The notes under the pieces: model-generated
The model's database searches: none
The model's input: the letters and a program-made list of their open reading frames with translations, nothing else
Told to the model about the DNA's origin: nothing
Assembly (NCBI GenBank): GCA_021287165.1
Contig: JAJTAY010000023.1
Location: 62,001-126,000, forward strand
DNA: 64,000 nt
Origin: Bacteroidia bacterium
Lineage (GTDB): Bacteria; Bacteroidota; Bacteroidia; Bacteroidales; F082
Direction of reading: 5' to 3'
Shown here: in pieces, positions 53,172 to 61,954 of the stretch
Layout of the letters: each line of letters starts with the position of its first letter
How positions within the stretch are numbered: the first letter of the stretch is position 1
Translations under genes and position numbers: made by a program

Positions 53172-53786
53172 TTAAATACTATAATGCTTCTTCCGCTCAA
53201 TAAAATAGGCCAATCCTTCGGGTGTGGCGATGCTGCGGATAAGGCTTTCGAAAGCCTGGGCAAAGAGCACCTCGAATGAGAAAGTTTCGGGTGGAAAGAG
53301 CTCAGGGTTGTGGATGTCGATGATGCGGGCCAGGTAAAGGCGGGCAATGAGCTCGGTGCTGAGGTCGCTGCGGTACATGCCCTGGGCAATGCCGCTGTTC
53401 AGGTTTCGCCGGATGCTCTCGGAAATAAAATCCAGGCGCTTTTCGAACTGCCGCTGCCAGGCTTGCGGATAAAGCAGCTTGAGCTGCGGCGAAACGGAGG
53501 GAAAGATTTCGCTGAACCTTTCGGCTATTTTCTTCGAAACCAACAGCATGGTGTCTATGGCATTGGTATTGCCGTTGATGCTGGTCACGATGTCGCTGAA
53601 TTTTTCCAATTCGTATTCCAGCAGGCATTCCACCAGCTCGTCGGGGGTGTTTACATGGCGACGGAGCAGGTGAACATCCACCGTGCCCGATTGTGCCAGA
53701 CGGTCGAAGGTAAGATCTACCTGGCGCATATGTAGCACCTGGTGCCTGATGTTGTCGAGGATTGGCCTTAGCTGTGGTTCCACCAT
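53172..53786 (-). CDS. TetR-like transcriptional regulator
   Basis: A 204-residue protein laid out like a TetR regulator: N-terminal helix-turn-helix (about 8-58; VDLTFDRLAQSGTVDVHLLR, then NTPDELVECLLEYE) and an all-helical ligand-binding domain. The recognition region is divergent, with LLRRHVNTPDEL in place of the usual LYRHF-SKEEL. Ligand and targets unknown. It is encoded beside a type IX-secreted protein and a symporter, about 100 bp downstream of them on the same strand. Family assignment is moderate. Confidence 0.65.
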   Translation of the reverse strand: MVEPQLRPILDNIRHQVLHMRQVDLTFDRLAQSGTVDVHLLRRHVNTPDELVECLLEYELEKFSDIVTSINGNTNAIDTMLLVSKKIAERFSEIFPSVSPQLKLLYPQAWQRQFEKRLDFISESIRRNLNSGIAQGMYRSDLSTELIARLYLARIIDIHNPELFPPETFSFEVLFAQAFESLIRSIATPEGLAYFIERKKHYSI

Positions 53787-53885
53787 AAAGCGCTCTTGGA
53801 TTTGGCGGTAAGCAATACAAAATAATGGCAGTAATGTTCACCGCCAAAGTCAATGACGTTTACAGGGCAATAAGGGTTGCAACAT

Positions 53886-55448
53886 TTAGCGGGTGAGGAT
53901 CACTTTTTGTTTTTTCTGCACCTGTGCACTTTTCAGGCTGAAGAAATACACACCCGGTGAAAGGTTGTGGCTTTTATTGTCGAAAATCACCTCATACTTA
54001 CCGGGTTGCATAAACTCGTCGCGCAGACGGGCCACCTCGTTGCCGCGGGCATCCACCATGGATAGCAACACTTTGCCGGGTCGTGTGATGCGAAAGGAGC
54101 AAATGGTATAATCGTTGAATGGGTTGGGCGAGTTGGGTTCGAGGTGAAGCATGCCTTCGTCGCTCTCAAGAATAGAAGTTGTCATCTCGACGATGGCGGT
54201 GTAAATGCTCAGGCTTCCGCTGCTTTCGCGCCTTGTCCAGATGGGGCGCACCATACCGTTGTGGGCCGAAATGTTGTTATAATCGCCAAAGAATTGACCG
54301 CCCGAAGGGGTAAAAGGGCTTTCGCTCACTTTGAAATTTGTGAAGGTTTCGCCACCGTCATACGAAACGGCCATATATACATCGGTAGCGTTGTTACTGT
54401 GGTTGCGGCGGTCGTAAAACACAAAGTAGAGATAGCCGGTAACCTGGTCGATGGCCATCCAGGTGAAAAACTGGTGTCGGCCGGCAGGGTCATCGTTCAC
54501 ACGTTTTGGGGTGCTCCAGGTGTTGCCTCCGTCGGTCGATTTGGTGAGCCAGATGTCGGTATCGTTGCTGCCGTTGCGCTGGTCGGCCCAGTTGATGTAA
54601 ATGGTGCCGCGACGCGGGCTGTTGCTGAGGTCGCAAACGGTCACGGGCATGCCGTTGCAGCGGTAAATGCCCGGTATGGTGTGGTCCCAGCCGCCGGGCT
54701 GGTCGGTTACAAAGATGTCGTTGGCCAGCCAGGTTTGGCCTCCATCGGTGGAGCGGTCGAAAACAATGCCCAGCGGACCAGCCCAGGCCACATACACTTC
54801 ACCATTTGGTCCAACAGCCGGCACGGCGCCCTCCACGGTGTTGTCGCTGTCGATGCAGTCGCCGGGCACCTGGTTGATGGTGATGGCGGGGCTCCAAGTC
54901 AGTCCGGCGTCCACCGATTTGCTGTAGCGGATATTGCTCTGGCAGTCCGGATTGCTGCTGCCGTAGGTATCGAACTGCGTCCAGGTGACGTGGATGGTGT
55001 TGGTGGCCGGGTCAACAACGGCCCAGTGTTTATCCTGCGCCTTGTTGCCGTTAAGGCCCATATAGGTGCCATTGCTCCAGGTGCCTGTAGCTTTGTTGAA
55101 TTTCTGGCAGACAATGCGGTCGATCCAGTTGCCGTTCACGGGGTTGGAAAGGTGGAAGTAGTAGAAATCGCCAAGGGTGTCGGTGATGATTACCGGATCG
55201 CCCCACACGCCCAATTGCGGCTCAGTGAGCACGCCCGAAGTCCAGGTGTAGCCGCCGTCCTGCGAGTAATACCAATAGTTGAGGTTGGAGCCTGCCATCA
55301 CCTGATTGGGATTTTTAGGGTTGATCCAGATGCTCGGCTCGTTTGGGCCGCTGAAGTTGCCCAGTTTAATATTCTGGTATTGCGTGAGCTGCGCTTTTGA
55401 CACGAGGAAAGAGCAGGCAAGGATTATTGCGGCAATGGTTCGGTTCAT
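53886..55448 (-). CDS. type IX-secreted BNR/sialidase-like repeat protein
   Basis: Secreted protein of 520 residues from ATG 55448 (signal peptide MNRTIAAIILACSFLVSKAQ). The body has Asp-box (BNR) repeats typical of six-bladed propellers: SQDGGYTW, SVDAGLTW, STDGGQTW, STDGGNTW and SYDGGETF. The C-terminal 80 residues form a type IX sorting domain: PNSPNPFNDYT, GKVLLSMVDARGNEV and LSPGVYFFSLK. Sialidase activity is not assured since the FRIP and catalytic residues are not clear. It starts 2 bp after the symporter gene, implying an operon. A longer frame upstream (to 55850) overlaps the symporter and was rejected. Confidence 0.85.
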   Translation of the reverse strand: MNRTIAAIILACSFLVSKAQLTQYQNIKLGNFSGPNEPSIWINPKNPNQVMAGSNLNYWYYSQDGGYTWTSGVLTEPQLGVWGDPVIITDTLGDFYYFHLSNPVNGNWIDRIVCQKFNKATGTWSNGTYMGLNGNKAQDKHWAVVDPATNTIHVTWTQFDTYGSSNPDCQSNIRYSKSVDAGLTWSPAITINQVPGDCIDSDNTVEGAVPAVGPNGEVYVAWAGPLGIVFDRSTDGGQTWLANDIFVTDQPGGWDHTIPGIYRCNGMPVTVCDLSNSPRRGTIYINWADQRNGSNDTDIWLTKSTDGGNTWSTPKRVNDDPAGRHQFFTWMAIDQVTGYLYFVFYDRRNHSNNATDVYMAVSYDGGETFTNFKVSESPFTPSGGQFFGDYNNISAHNGMVRPIWTRRESSGSLSIYTAIVEMTTSILESDEGMLHLEPNSPNPFNDYTICSFRITRPGKVLLSMVDARGNEVARLRDEFMQPGKYEVIFDNKSHNLSPGVYFFSLKSAQVQKKQKVILTR

Positions 55449-55450
55449 AT

Positions 55451-56734
55451 TCACGAATGTTCGGGTTTCATTTTGTTTTCGGTGGTTGCCACGATGCATG
55501 TCACGCTGGCATCGCCGGTGATATTGACCACGGTGCGAAGCATATCCAGCGGCCTGTCCACAGCAAAGATTAGGGCGATACCCTCGGCCGGAATGCCCAC
55601 GGCACCCAGCACAATCACCAGCATGATCATGCCCGCTCCGGGCACTGCCGCTGAGCCAATGGAGGCAAGGGTTGCCGTAAGGATGATGGTAAGTTGTTGA
55701 GCAAGTGTGAGATCCATGCCATAGATCTGTGCCAGAAAAACCGCAGCCACAGCCTGATAAAGGCTGGTACCGTCCATGTTGACCGTGGCACCCAATGGCA
55801 GCACAAAGCTGGCCACTTCGTTTTTCACCTTCAGGTTTTCTTCGCAGCACTGCATGGTCATGGGCAGGGTGGCTGCGCTCGAGCTGGTGCTGAAGGCCAG
55901 CAGCTGGGCCGGGGCGATGCCTTTAAGGAACTGCCTGTATTTGAGCCTTGTAAAGAAATGGATGAGCACCGGGTAAAAGGCAAAGATGAGCAGCAGCAAG
56001 CCAACAACCACCGTCAGGGCGTACATGCCCAAAGATGCGAAGAGGCTGAGGGTGTCGGCGGGATTGTTGCCCGCCACATCGGTGATTATGCCGGCCATGA
56101 GCGCAAAAACTCCCAAAGGCGCCACGTACATAATCATGTGAATCATTTGCATCACCACTTCGTTGAGGCCAACAAAAATGTCTTTCAGAAACTTTGCTTT
56201 GCCATTGCCCACCCTGATCAGCGCAATGCCAAAAAGGAGCGAGAAAAAGATAACCTGCAGCATGCGCGAATTTTGACTCAGGGCGGCAAAAATGTTGTCG
56301 GGCACCAGATCCACCACAAACTGCAGCGGGCCGCGTTGCTCGGCCTGAACGGCGGCCGATTGTGCAAAACGGGCCTGAAACTCGGCCGACTTTTCCGGAC
56401 TCAGGAAATAACCGGGGGCAATGAGGTTAGCCACAACGAGGCCTACGGTAACGGCCACAACGGTAGTAACAATATAGAACGAAATGGTTTTCAGCCCAAT
56501 GCGCGATAGACTGCCCACATCGCCCAGGCCGGCTATGCCGCTGATGAGCGAAACCACGATGAGTGGGATGGCGATGAGTTTAAGCAGGTTGATGAAAATC
56601 GTACCCCAGGGTTTAATCCACAGCGCCGTGAATTCATTCAGTCCGAGCGCCACTGCTGCCACGCCAAAAAGTATGCCCGCCAGCATGCCCAGCAGGATGA
56701 GCCAATGAAGAGGAAGAGATAAAAGTCTTTTCAT
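55451..56734 (-). CDS. dicarboxylate/amino acid:cation symporter
   Basis: DAACS/GltP-family transporter of 427 residues with eight transmembrane segments and two re-entrant loops. Diagnostic motifs: serine-rich loop AFSTSSSAATLPMT, ATVNMDGTSLYQAV (cation/substrate site), and the HP2 region ASIGSAAVPGAGMIML. It imports glutamate, aspartate, C4-dicarboxylates or neutral amino acids with Na+ or H+; specificity not predictable. Uptake of acidic amino acids would complement the DPP11-like peptidase. First gene of an operon with the secreted BNR protein. Confidence 0.93.
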   Translation of the reverse strand: MKRLLSLPLHWLILLGMLAGILFGVAAVALGLNEFTALWIKPWGTIFINLLKLIAIPLIVVSLISGIAGLGDVGSLSRIGLKTISFYIVTTVVAVTVGLVVANLIAPGYFLSPEKSAEFQARFAQSAAVQAEQRGPLQFVVDLVPDNIFAALSQNSRMLQVIFFSLLFGIALIRVGNGKAKFLKDIFVGLNEVVMQMIHMIMYVAPLGVFALMAGIITDVAGNNPADTLSLFASLGMYALTVVVGLLLLIFAFYPVLIHFFTRLKYRQFLKGIAPAQLLAFSTSSSAATLPMTMQCCEENLKVKNEVASFVLPLGATVNMDGTSLYQAVAAVFLAQIYGMDLTLAQQLTIILTATLASIGSAAVPGAGMIMLVIVLGAVGIPAEGIALIFAVDRPLDMLRTVVNITGDASVTCIVATTENKMKPEHS

Positions 56735-56753
56735 GCTGCCGGTTTCGGTGCCT

Positions 56754-56761
56754 CAAAGGTA
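56754..56761 (-). promoter_or_regulatory. -7 element of the symporter operon
   Basis: Minus-strand TACCTTTG, 19 bp before the ATG at 56734. No convincing -33 element. Confidence 0.45.
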
Positions 56762-56802
56762 GGAAAAACAAAATTATTATGCAGATTGCTGCCAAGCTTA
56801 AC

Positions 56803-57606
56803 TCAGTAAAGCAGCAGCAAACTCAACGCCATGACGGCCATACCGCCGATAAGGCCGTAGATGGCCAGGTGGTGTTCGCCAAAGGTTTCGGCGGCGGGCA
56901 GAAGCTCATCGAGCGAGATGAACACCATAATGCCTGCAATAAGGGCAAACATCAGCCCGAAGGTGAGCGGGCTCATAAAAGGCAACAAAATTGCATAGCC
57001 GACCAAAGCGCCTACGGGCTCGGCAAGCCCGCTGCTAAAGGAGAGCCAGAAGGCTTTTTTGCGGCTGTTGGTGGAATAGTACACCGGAACGGCCACGGCT
57101 ATGCCCTCGGGAATATTGTGGATGGCAATGGCAATGGCAATGGCCACGCCCAGGGCGGGGTCGGTGAGGGCGGCCGTGAAGGTGGCCAAACCTTCGGGAA
57201 AGTTGTGTATGCCAATCACCAGGGCAGTCATCAAACCCACCCTTCTCAGTCGGTTGCGGTTGGTTTGCTCGTCCATCTCCTCCACACGGCGCACCTCGTG
57301 CGGGTTGTCGGGTATAAGCTTGTCGATGAGCGCTATGAGCAATATTCCGCCAAAAAATCCCAAAACGGCATACCAGTTGCCCTGACTGCTGCCATATTCT
57401 GCAGATAGCAGCTCGCGCGATTTTTGCAAGATTTCGACAAAAGACACATAAATCATCACCCCTGCCGAAAAGCCGAGGGAAACGGTGAGAAAGCGCGTAT
57501 TGGTTCTTTTGGCCATCAGTGCAATGGCGCTGCCAAATCCGGTGCTCAGGCCGGCGAAAAGCGTCAGCCCAAAGGCAAATATCAGTTGCTGCAGGCTAAT
57601 CTCCAT
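56803..57606 (-). CDS. zupT: ZIP-family metal transporter (ZupT-like)
   Basis: Divalent metal uptake permease (zinc, iron, manganese) of 267 residues with eight transmembrane helices. The two metal-site helices carry [10 protein letters not shown] and [15 protein letters not shown], the ZupT hallmarks, plus [15 protein letters not shown]. Its start overlaps the end of the small gene upstream by 11 bp. Confidence 0.93.
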   Translation of the reverse strand: MEISLQQLIFAFGLTLFAGLSTGFGSAIALMAKRTNTRFLTVSLGFSAGVMIYVSFVEILQKSRELLSAEYGSSQGNWYAVLGFFGGILLIALIDKLIPDNPHEVRRVEEMDEQTNRNRLRRVGLMTALVIGIHNFPEGLATFTAALTDPALGVAIAIAIAIHNIPEGIAVAVPVYYSTNSRKKAFWLSFSSGLAEPVGALVGYAILLPFMSPLTFGLMFALIAGIMVFISLDELLPAAETFGEHHLAIYGLIGGMAVMALSLLLLY

Positions 57607-57910
57607 CGTTGGGATTCAGTTGATTGCGTTGTTTCCACTGCGCGTAGGCGGCGCGGGTTTTCATTTTAAGCAGCTCGCGGTCCACCACCAAACGGGCGAT
57701 CTCGCGGGCGCGGCCGGCATCATCGGGTTGCTGCAAAGCTTCGTTAAACCTGCGTTCATCCACATCGTGACGATACATCAGCTGGCAAAGGTGTCCAAAG
57801 TCGCGCCTCAGCAGATCTTCCACAAATTCGGCGATGAGCTGCTCCATGGTTGGCCGGTCCATTTCGGGACTGAGTGCGGGGAAGGCATCCGATGAAGGTT
57901 GGGGCAGCAT
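57596..57910 (-). CDS. small protein of unknown function
   Basis: A 104-residue soluble protein, charged and predicted helical, with no signal peptide ([20 protein letters not shown], then [14 protein letters not shown]). I do not recognise it. ATG 57910 is chosen over an in-frame TTG at 57937. It overlaps zupT by 11 bp, so the pair is probably translated together. Confidence 0.6.
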   Translation of the reverse strand: MLPQPSSDAFPALSPEMDRPTMEQLIAEFVEDLLRRDFGHLCQLMYRHDVDERRFNEALQQPDDAGRAREIARLVVDRELLKMKTRAAYAQWKQRNQLNPNDGD

Positions 57911-57953
57911 AGAGTTCTTTTCGTCAAAATTAACCAAATGTGCCTGTTTTGGG

Positions 57954-58376
57954 TCAGAAAAGCAGGAAAATACTCAGGGCAAACCAGAACAAAAACAAAG
58001 GGCTGAGGGCTTTGCGGTCGAGCCGGCTAAAAGGGTCATCAGTGCGCGGTGCAAAGGCGCCGATGAAGCGAAAATCGCCTATAACTCTGAAAAACAATAG
58101 GCTGCTGATGCCATAGGTGATGTTGTCCATCACATTGTCGCGGTGACCCTGCTGCAATTGTGTCAGCCTCACATAAACCAGCAGCGCAGCAATGATGAGC
58201 AGGGCGGCCTGTATGGCAAACCAGCGACGGCTTTGCGACGAGTTAAGACCGGCTGAAGCGGGCAGCAGCATGGAAGGTTTGAAGCGGCCGCTCAGCAACA
58301 GAAACCAAGAGAGAAGTCCGGCCAGAGCCATCATGCTGGCCAAAATGTAACCTGCTAATGGAGCAAAAGCGTTCAT
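57954..58376 (-). CDS. DUF3995-like membrane protein
   Basis: A 140-residue protein with four predicted transmembrane helices. The segment LLFFRVIGDFRFIGAFAPRT followed by FSRLDRKALSPLFLF matches the pattern of the uncharacterised DUF3995 family. Function unknown. It lies 19 bp downstream of the phosphofructokinase gene. Confidence 0.7.
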   Translation of the reverse strand: MNAFAPLAGYILASMMALAGLLSWFLLLSGRFKPSMLLPASAGLNSSQSRRWFAIQAALLIIAALLVYVRLTQLQQGHRDNVMDNITYGISSLLFFRVIGDFRFIGAFAPRTDDPFSRLDRKALSPLFLFWFALSIFLLF

Positions 58377-58395
58377 GCGATTTTTTGATGCAAGT

Positions 58396-59436
58396 TCATG
58401 AAAAATGACATTCGTCGCCCATGCAAATATCGAGGGCGCGGGCTTTGTTGATCAGGCTGTGTTTTTTCGGCACAAGGTTGAGCTTGCCGGCCACTTCGTT
58501 TAATGGAATACTGTCGGTGCTGTTGTTGACGATGTTTACCATCCGGCCATATTTTTCCTGTGCGATGAGGTCAACGGCCTTGGTGCCGAAGCGCGTGGCC
58601 AGTATGCGGTCCATGGGCGAGGGCGAACCGCCGCGCTGCACATAGCCCAGAATGGTTGTGCGCGTTTCGATGCGGGTGCCCTTTTCGATCATCCTGGCCA
58701 CATAGCCCGCTGCCGATGGTTCTTCCTCAGGCTTCTCGACCCCTTCGGCCACAACAACGATGGAATAAGGCTTCTTTTTGTAGGCCCTGTCGAGCAAGTA
58801 CCGGTTAACCACCTGAACGTCGTAGCCAAGCTCGGGCAGCAGGATCACGTCGCCGCCTCCGGCCATGCCGGCATACAAGGCAAGCCAGCCGGCCGTGTGG
58901 CCCATGAGCTCGATAACCATGATGCGCTTATGCGAGTTGGCCGTGGTGTGCAGGCGGTCGATGGCCTCGGTGGCAATCCACACGGCCGAGTCGAAACCAA
59001 AGGTGAAGTCGGTGCCAAATACGTCGTTATCAATGGTTTTCGGAATGCCAATCACATTGAGACCTTCGTCGGCCAATAACGCTGCGGTCTTTTGGGTGCC
59101 GTTGCCGCCTATGCACACGAGGCAGTCGAGGCCCAGCTCTTTGTAGTGTTTCTTGATGCGGTCGGGCTTGTCCGATCCCTTGTTGCCGTTTTTCTTAAAT
59201 GGTTTTTCGCGCGAGGTGCCCAAAATGGTGCCTCCCAGGGTGAGGATTCCGGAGAGTTTTGCCTCGTCGAGCACCTCATATTCCTTGTTGATGATGCCGG
59301 AAAAGCCCGACGAAAAGCCGATAACCTCCATGCCGTATTTGGTGATGGCCGTTTTGCCCACTCCGCGTATGGCGGCATTGATGCCCGGACAGTCGCCCCC
59401 GGCCGTAAGAATTCCGATGCGTTGCGGTTTACCCAT
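58396..59436 (-). CDS. pfkA: 6-phosphofructokinase
   Basis: Glycolytic kinase phosphorylating fructose-6-phosphate, 346 residues. Motifs: TAGGDCPGINAAIRG, GGTILGTSREKPF, VCIGGNGTQKTAALL, IPKTIDNDVFGTDFTFGF (catalytic Asp) and ELMGHTAGWLALYAG. At the phosphoryl-donor positions it has Gly (GGNG) with Lys (PKTIDND). In this superfamily Gly/Gly means ATP and Asp/Lys means pyrophosphate; the mixed Gly/Lys form occurs in plant- and protist-type ATP enzymes. ATP use is therefore likely but not certain. The usual Mg-binding Asp of GGDG is Asn here. Confidence 0.94.
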   Translation of the reverse strand: MGKPQRIGILTAGGDCPGINAAIRGVGKTAITKYGMEVIGFSSGFSGIINKEYEVLDEAKLSGILTLGGTILGTSREKPFKKNGNKGSDKPDRIKKHYKELGLDCLVCIGGNGTQKTAALLADEGLNVIGIPKTIDNDVFGTDFTFGFDSAVWIATEAIDRLHTTANSHKRIMVIELMGHTAGWLALYAGMAGGGDVILLPELGYDVQVVNRYLLDRAYKKKPYSIVVVAEGVEKPEEEPSAAGYVARMIEKGTRIETRTTILGYVQRGGSPSPMDRILATRFGTKAVDLIAQEKYGRMVNIVNNSTDSIPLNEVAGKLNLVPKKHSLINKARALDICMGDECHFS

Positions 59437-59683
59437 TCATTTTTGGTTTTACGGTGCAAAGTAAGGTACATTCGGCCAAACGGCCTTCGCTCTTTTGTCA
59501 ACACACAATGAACAAAACCAGAGCTTTAAAGCCAAATCGAGGATAATCGCCAATTCTCAAAACCATAACAAACGTTTGCAACCCCCTGAGCTTCAAAAGC
59601 AATCTTTTGGCTTGCCGCTTAAACATTTATTGCTTTACTTTGTTTCAGCTTTCGCAGAGCCCTAAAAACCAAATGGTTTAAAC

Positions 59684-61012
59684 ATGAAAAGAAAGCGCGA
59701 TCGCATCATCAGCGGCTTTTCGAAGCTCCTCAAGGAAGAGAAGCTCAAGCTGGTGGCCGAATATTTTGAGAATCCCGGCGAGGTTGTCAGCCTGCTGAAA
59801 AGCTTCTGGCATTCCGATGAGGAAAAGCAAAAGCTGTTCGACGAGTTCAGCGAAAACACCCTCACCAATTTTGTTATTCCCTACGGTGTAGCCCCCAATG
59901 TGATGATCAACGGGCAAACCTATCTGGTTCCCATGGTCATCGAGGAAAGTTCGGTGGTGGCTGCAGCCTCGGCCGCTTCGAAGTTTTGGAGCGAGCGCGG
60001 CGGTTTCCGGTCGGAAGTTGTCGATACAAAAAAGGTGGGGCAGGTGCATTTCAGCTGGAGCGGACGCGCCGCCGTGCTGCATGGCCTGATGCCCGAGCTG
60101 CGGCAGCACCTGATGTCGGCCGTAAAACACATCACCGCCAATATGGAAAAACGCGGTGGCGGCGTGCTCGATATTGAGCTGAAAGACTTCACCAGGGAGA
60201 TTGAGCACTATTTCCAGCTGCTGGTTACTTTCGAAACGAAGGACAGCATGGGCGCCAACTTCATCAACTCGGTGCTCGAAGAATTTGCCCAGGCCCTTAA
60301 GGTGTTCATGGCCAACCGCCTGGAACTGCCCGACGAACAGCGTCAGGTGGAAATCATCATGTCGATTTTGTCGAACTACACACCCGAATGCCTTGTACGC
60401 ACCTGGGTGGAATGCCCGCTCAGCCAGCTCGACAATGTGGATGAAACGCTCAGCGGGGAGGCCTTTGCACGCAAGTTTGAGAAAGCGGTGCGCATTGCTC
60501 AGGTTGACGTTTACCGCGCCACCACACACAACAAAGGCATCTACAACGGCATCGACGCCGTGGCCATTGCCACCGGCAACGACTTCCGCGCCATTGAGGC
60601 GGCCGGCCATGCCTTTGCCAGCCGCGACGGGCAATACCGCAGCCTCTCGCGGGTTGAAATCGAAGACGGCATGTTCCGCTTTATCCTCGAGGTGCCGATG
60701 GCAGTGGGCACGGTAGGCGGCCTCACCAGCCTGCATCCGCTGGCCAAGTACTCGCTCGATATGCTGGGCAATCCATCGGCCCGCGAACTGATGATGATCG
60801 CCTCGGCCATGGGTTTGGCCAACAACTGGTCGGCTGTGCGTTCGCTCACCACCAAAGGCATACAGGCCGGGCATATGAAGATGCACCTTTTCAACATTCT
60901 CAACCACTTCAAGGCCACCGACGAGGAAAAGGCCTCCGCTGCCGAATACTTCAAAGACCAAAAGGTGTCGTTTGCCGGCGTTGCACAATATCTGACGTCC
61001 ATCCGCAAATAA
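59684..61012 (+). CDS. mvaA: hydroxymethylglutaryl-CoA reductase (class II type)
   Basis: Reduces HMG-CoA to mevalonate, or the reverse. 442 residues, similar to bacterial class II HMGR. Catalytic residues sit in MVIEESSVVAAASAASKFW (Glu), ATTHNKGIYNGIDAVAIATG (Lys and nearby Asp) and QAGHMKMHLFNIL (His). First gene of a four-gene mevalonate operon, about 250 bp from the divergent pfkA. That gap has only an imperfect -7 element, TTACTTTG. Confidence 0.93.
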   Translation: MKRKRDRIISGFSKLLKEEKLKLVAEYFENPGEVVSLLKSFWHSDEEKQKLFDEFSENTLTNFVIPYGVAPNVMINGQTYLVPMVIEESSVVAAASAASKFWSERGGFRSEVVDTKKVGQVHFSWSGRAAVLHGLMPELRQHLMSAVKHITANMEKRGGGVLDIELKDFTREIEHYFQLLVTFETKDSMGANFINSVLEEFAQALKVFMANRLELPDEQRQVEIIMSILSNYTPECLVRTWVECPLSQLDNVDETLSGEAFARKFEKAVRIAQVDVYRATTHNKGIYNGIDAVAIATGNDFRAIEAAGHAFASRDGQYRSLSRVEIEDGMFRFILEVPMAVGTVGGLTSLHPLAKYSLDMLGNPSARELMMIASAMGLANNWSAVRSLTTKGIQAGHMKMHLFNILNHFKATDEEKASAAEYFKDQKVSFAGVAQYLTSIRK

Positions 61013-61018
61013 TACCGC

Positions 61019-61954
61019 ATGGCTAATGTTTTCCGTTCCAACGGCAAACTGCTGATCTCAGGAGAATACCTTGTATTGCGCGGGGCGCTGTCTCTTGCCC
61101 TGCCGCTCAGGCTGGGCCAAAGCCTCGAAGTGCAGCGCGAAGAAGCCCACGGCCACCCACATCTGCTTTGGTCGGCTCTGGCACCCGGTGGAAAACCCTG
61201 GTTTAAAACCAGTTTCGAGCTGCCTTCGTTCGACATCATTGGCACCGACGACCGCGAGAAAAGCGCCCGCCTGCAAACCGTGCTGCTCACCCTCAACAGC
61301 CTCAAGCCCGAAGCCTTCGACCCGGAATACAGCTATAAAGTGATTACCCGGCTCGACTTTGAGCCACACTGGGGACTGGGGTCGAGTTCCACGCTGCTGG
61401 CCGCCCTGGCACGCTGGGCCAAATGCGACGCCCACACCCTGCTCAACCTCTCGCTGGGCGGATCGGGTTACGATATTGCCTGCGCAACATCATCAAAACC
61501 AATACTCTATCGCAGAGACGGCATAAGGCCCGTGGTTCAGCCCACTAATTTTTATCCGCCTTTTCACGAACAGATTTTCTTTGTCTATCAAGGCCAGAAA
61601 CAGGACTCGAACCACGAGATTGTTAACTTCAACCGGCAAACCGAACACCTCGACCTTTCGGAGCCCATCGGCAAGGTGAGCGACATCAGCCTGAAAATGA
61701 CCGAGACCAAAGACCCCGAAGCTTTCGCCGCCCTGATGCACGAGCACGAACTCATCCTTTCGGGCCTGCTCAAAATTCCGCCGGTCAAGACCTTTTTCCC
61801 CGACTTTGAAGGCGAACTCAAATCGCTCGGCGCCTGGGGAGGCGATTTCATGATGGCGTTGAGCAATAAAGGAGAAGCCTACGTGCGCGAATATTTTGCC
61901 GGCCAGCAACTCGATACGCTATTTACTTTCAAGGAACTTGCAATTCATGGATAA
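61019..61954 (+). CDS. GYDIA-family GHMP kinase
   Basis: Small-molecule kinase of 311 residues in the GHMP superfamily. N-terminal FRSNGKLLISGEYLVLRGA, ATP loop HWGLGSSSTLLAALARW, and GGSGYDIACA, which gives the family its name. C-terminal glycine-rich region is LGAWGGDFMMAL. Encoded between HMG-CoA reductase and diphosphomevalonate decarboxylase, so phosphomevalonate kinase is the missing step it would fill; that is inference from context. It overlaps mvaD by 8 bp. Confidence 0.85.
   Translation: MANVFRSNGKLLISGEYLVLRGALSLALPLRLGQSLEVQREEAHGHPHLLWSALAPGGKPWFKTSFELPSFDIIGTDDREKSARLQTVLLTLNSLKPEAFDPEYSYKVITRLDFEPHWGLGSSSTLLAALARWAKCDAHTLLNLSLGGSGYDIACATSSKPILYRRDGIRPVVQPTNFYPPFHEQIFFVYQGQKQDSNHEIVNFNRQTEHLDLSEPIGKVSDISLKMTETKDPEAFAALMHEHELILSGLLKIPPVKTFFPDFEGELKSLGAWGGDFMMALSNKGEAYVREYFAGQQLDTLFTFKELAIHG

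Noticed and set aside
55449..55850. N-terminal extension of the BNR-repeat protein
   Set aside because: It overlaps the symporter gene, reads as low-complexity shadow sequence, and a standard signal peptide begins at 55448.
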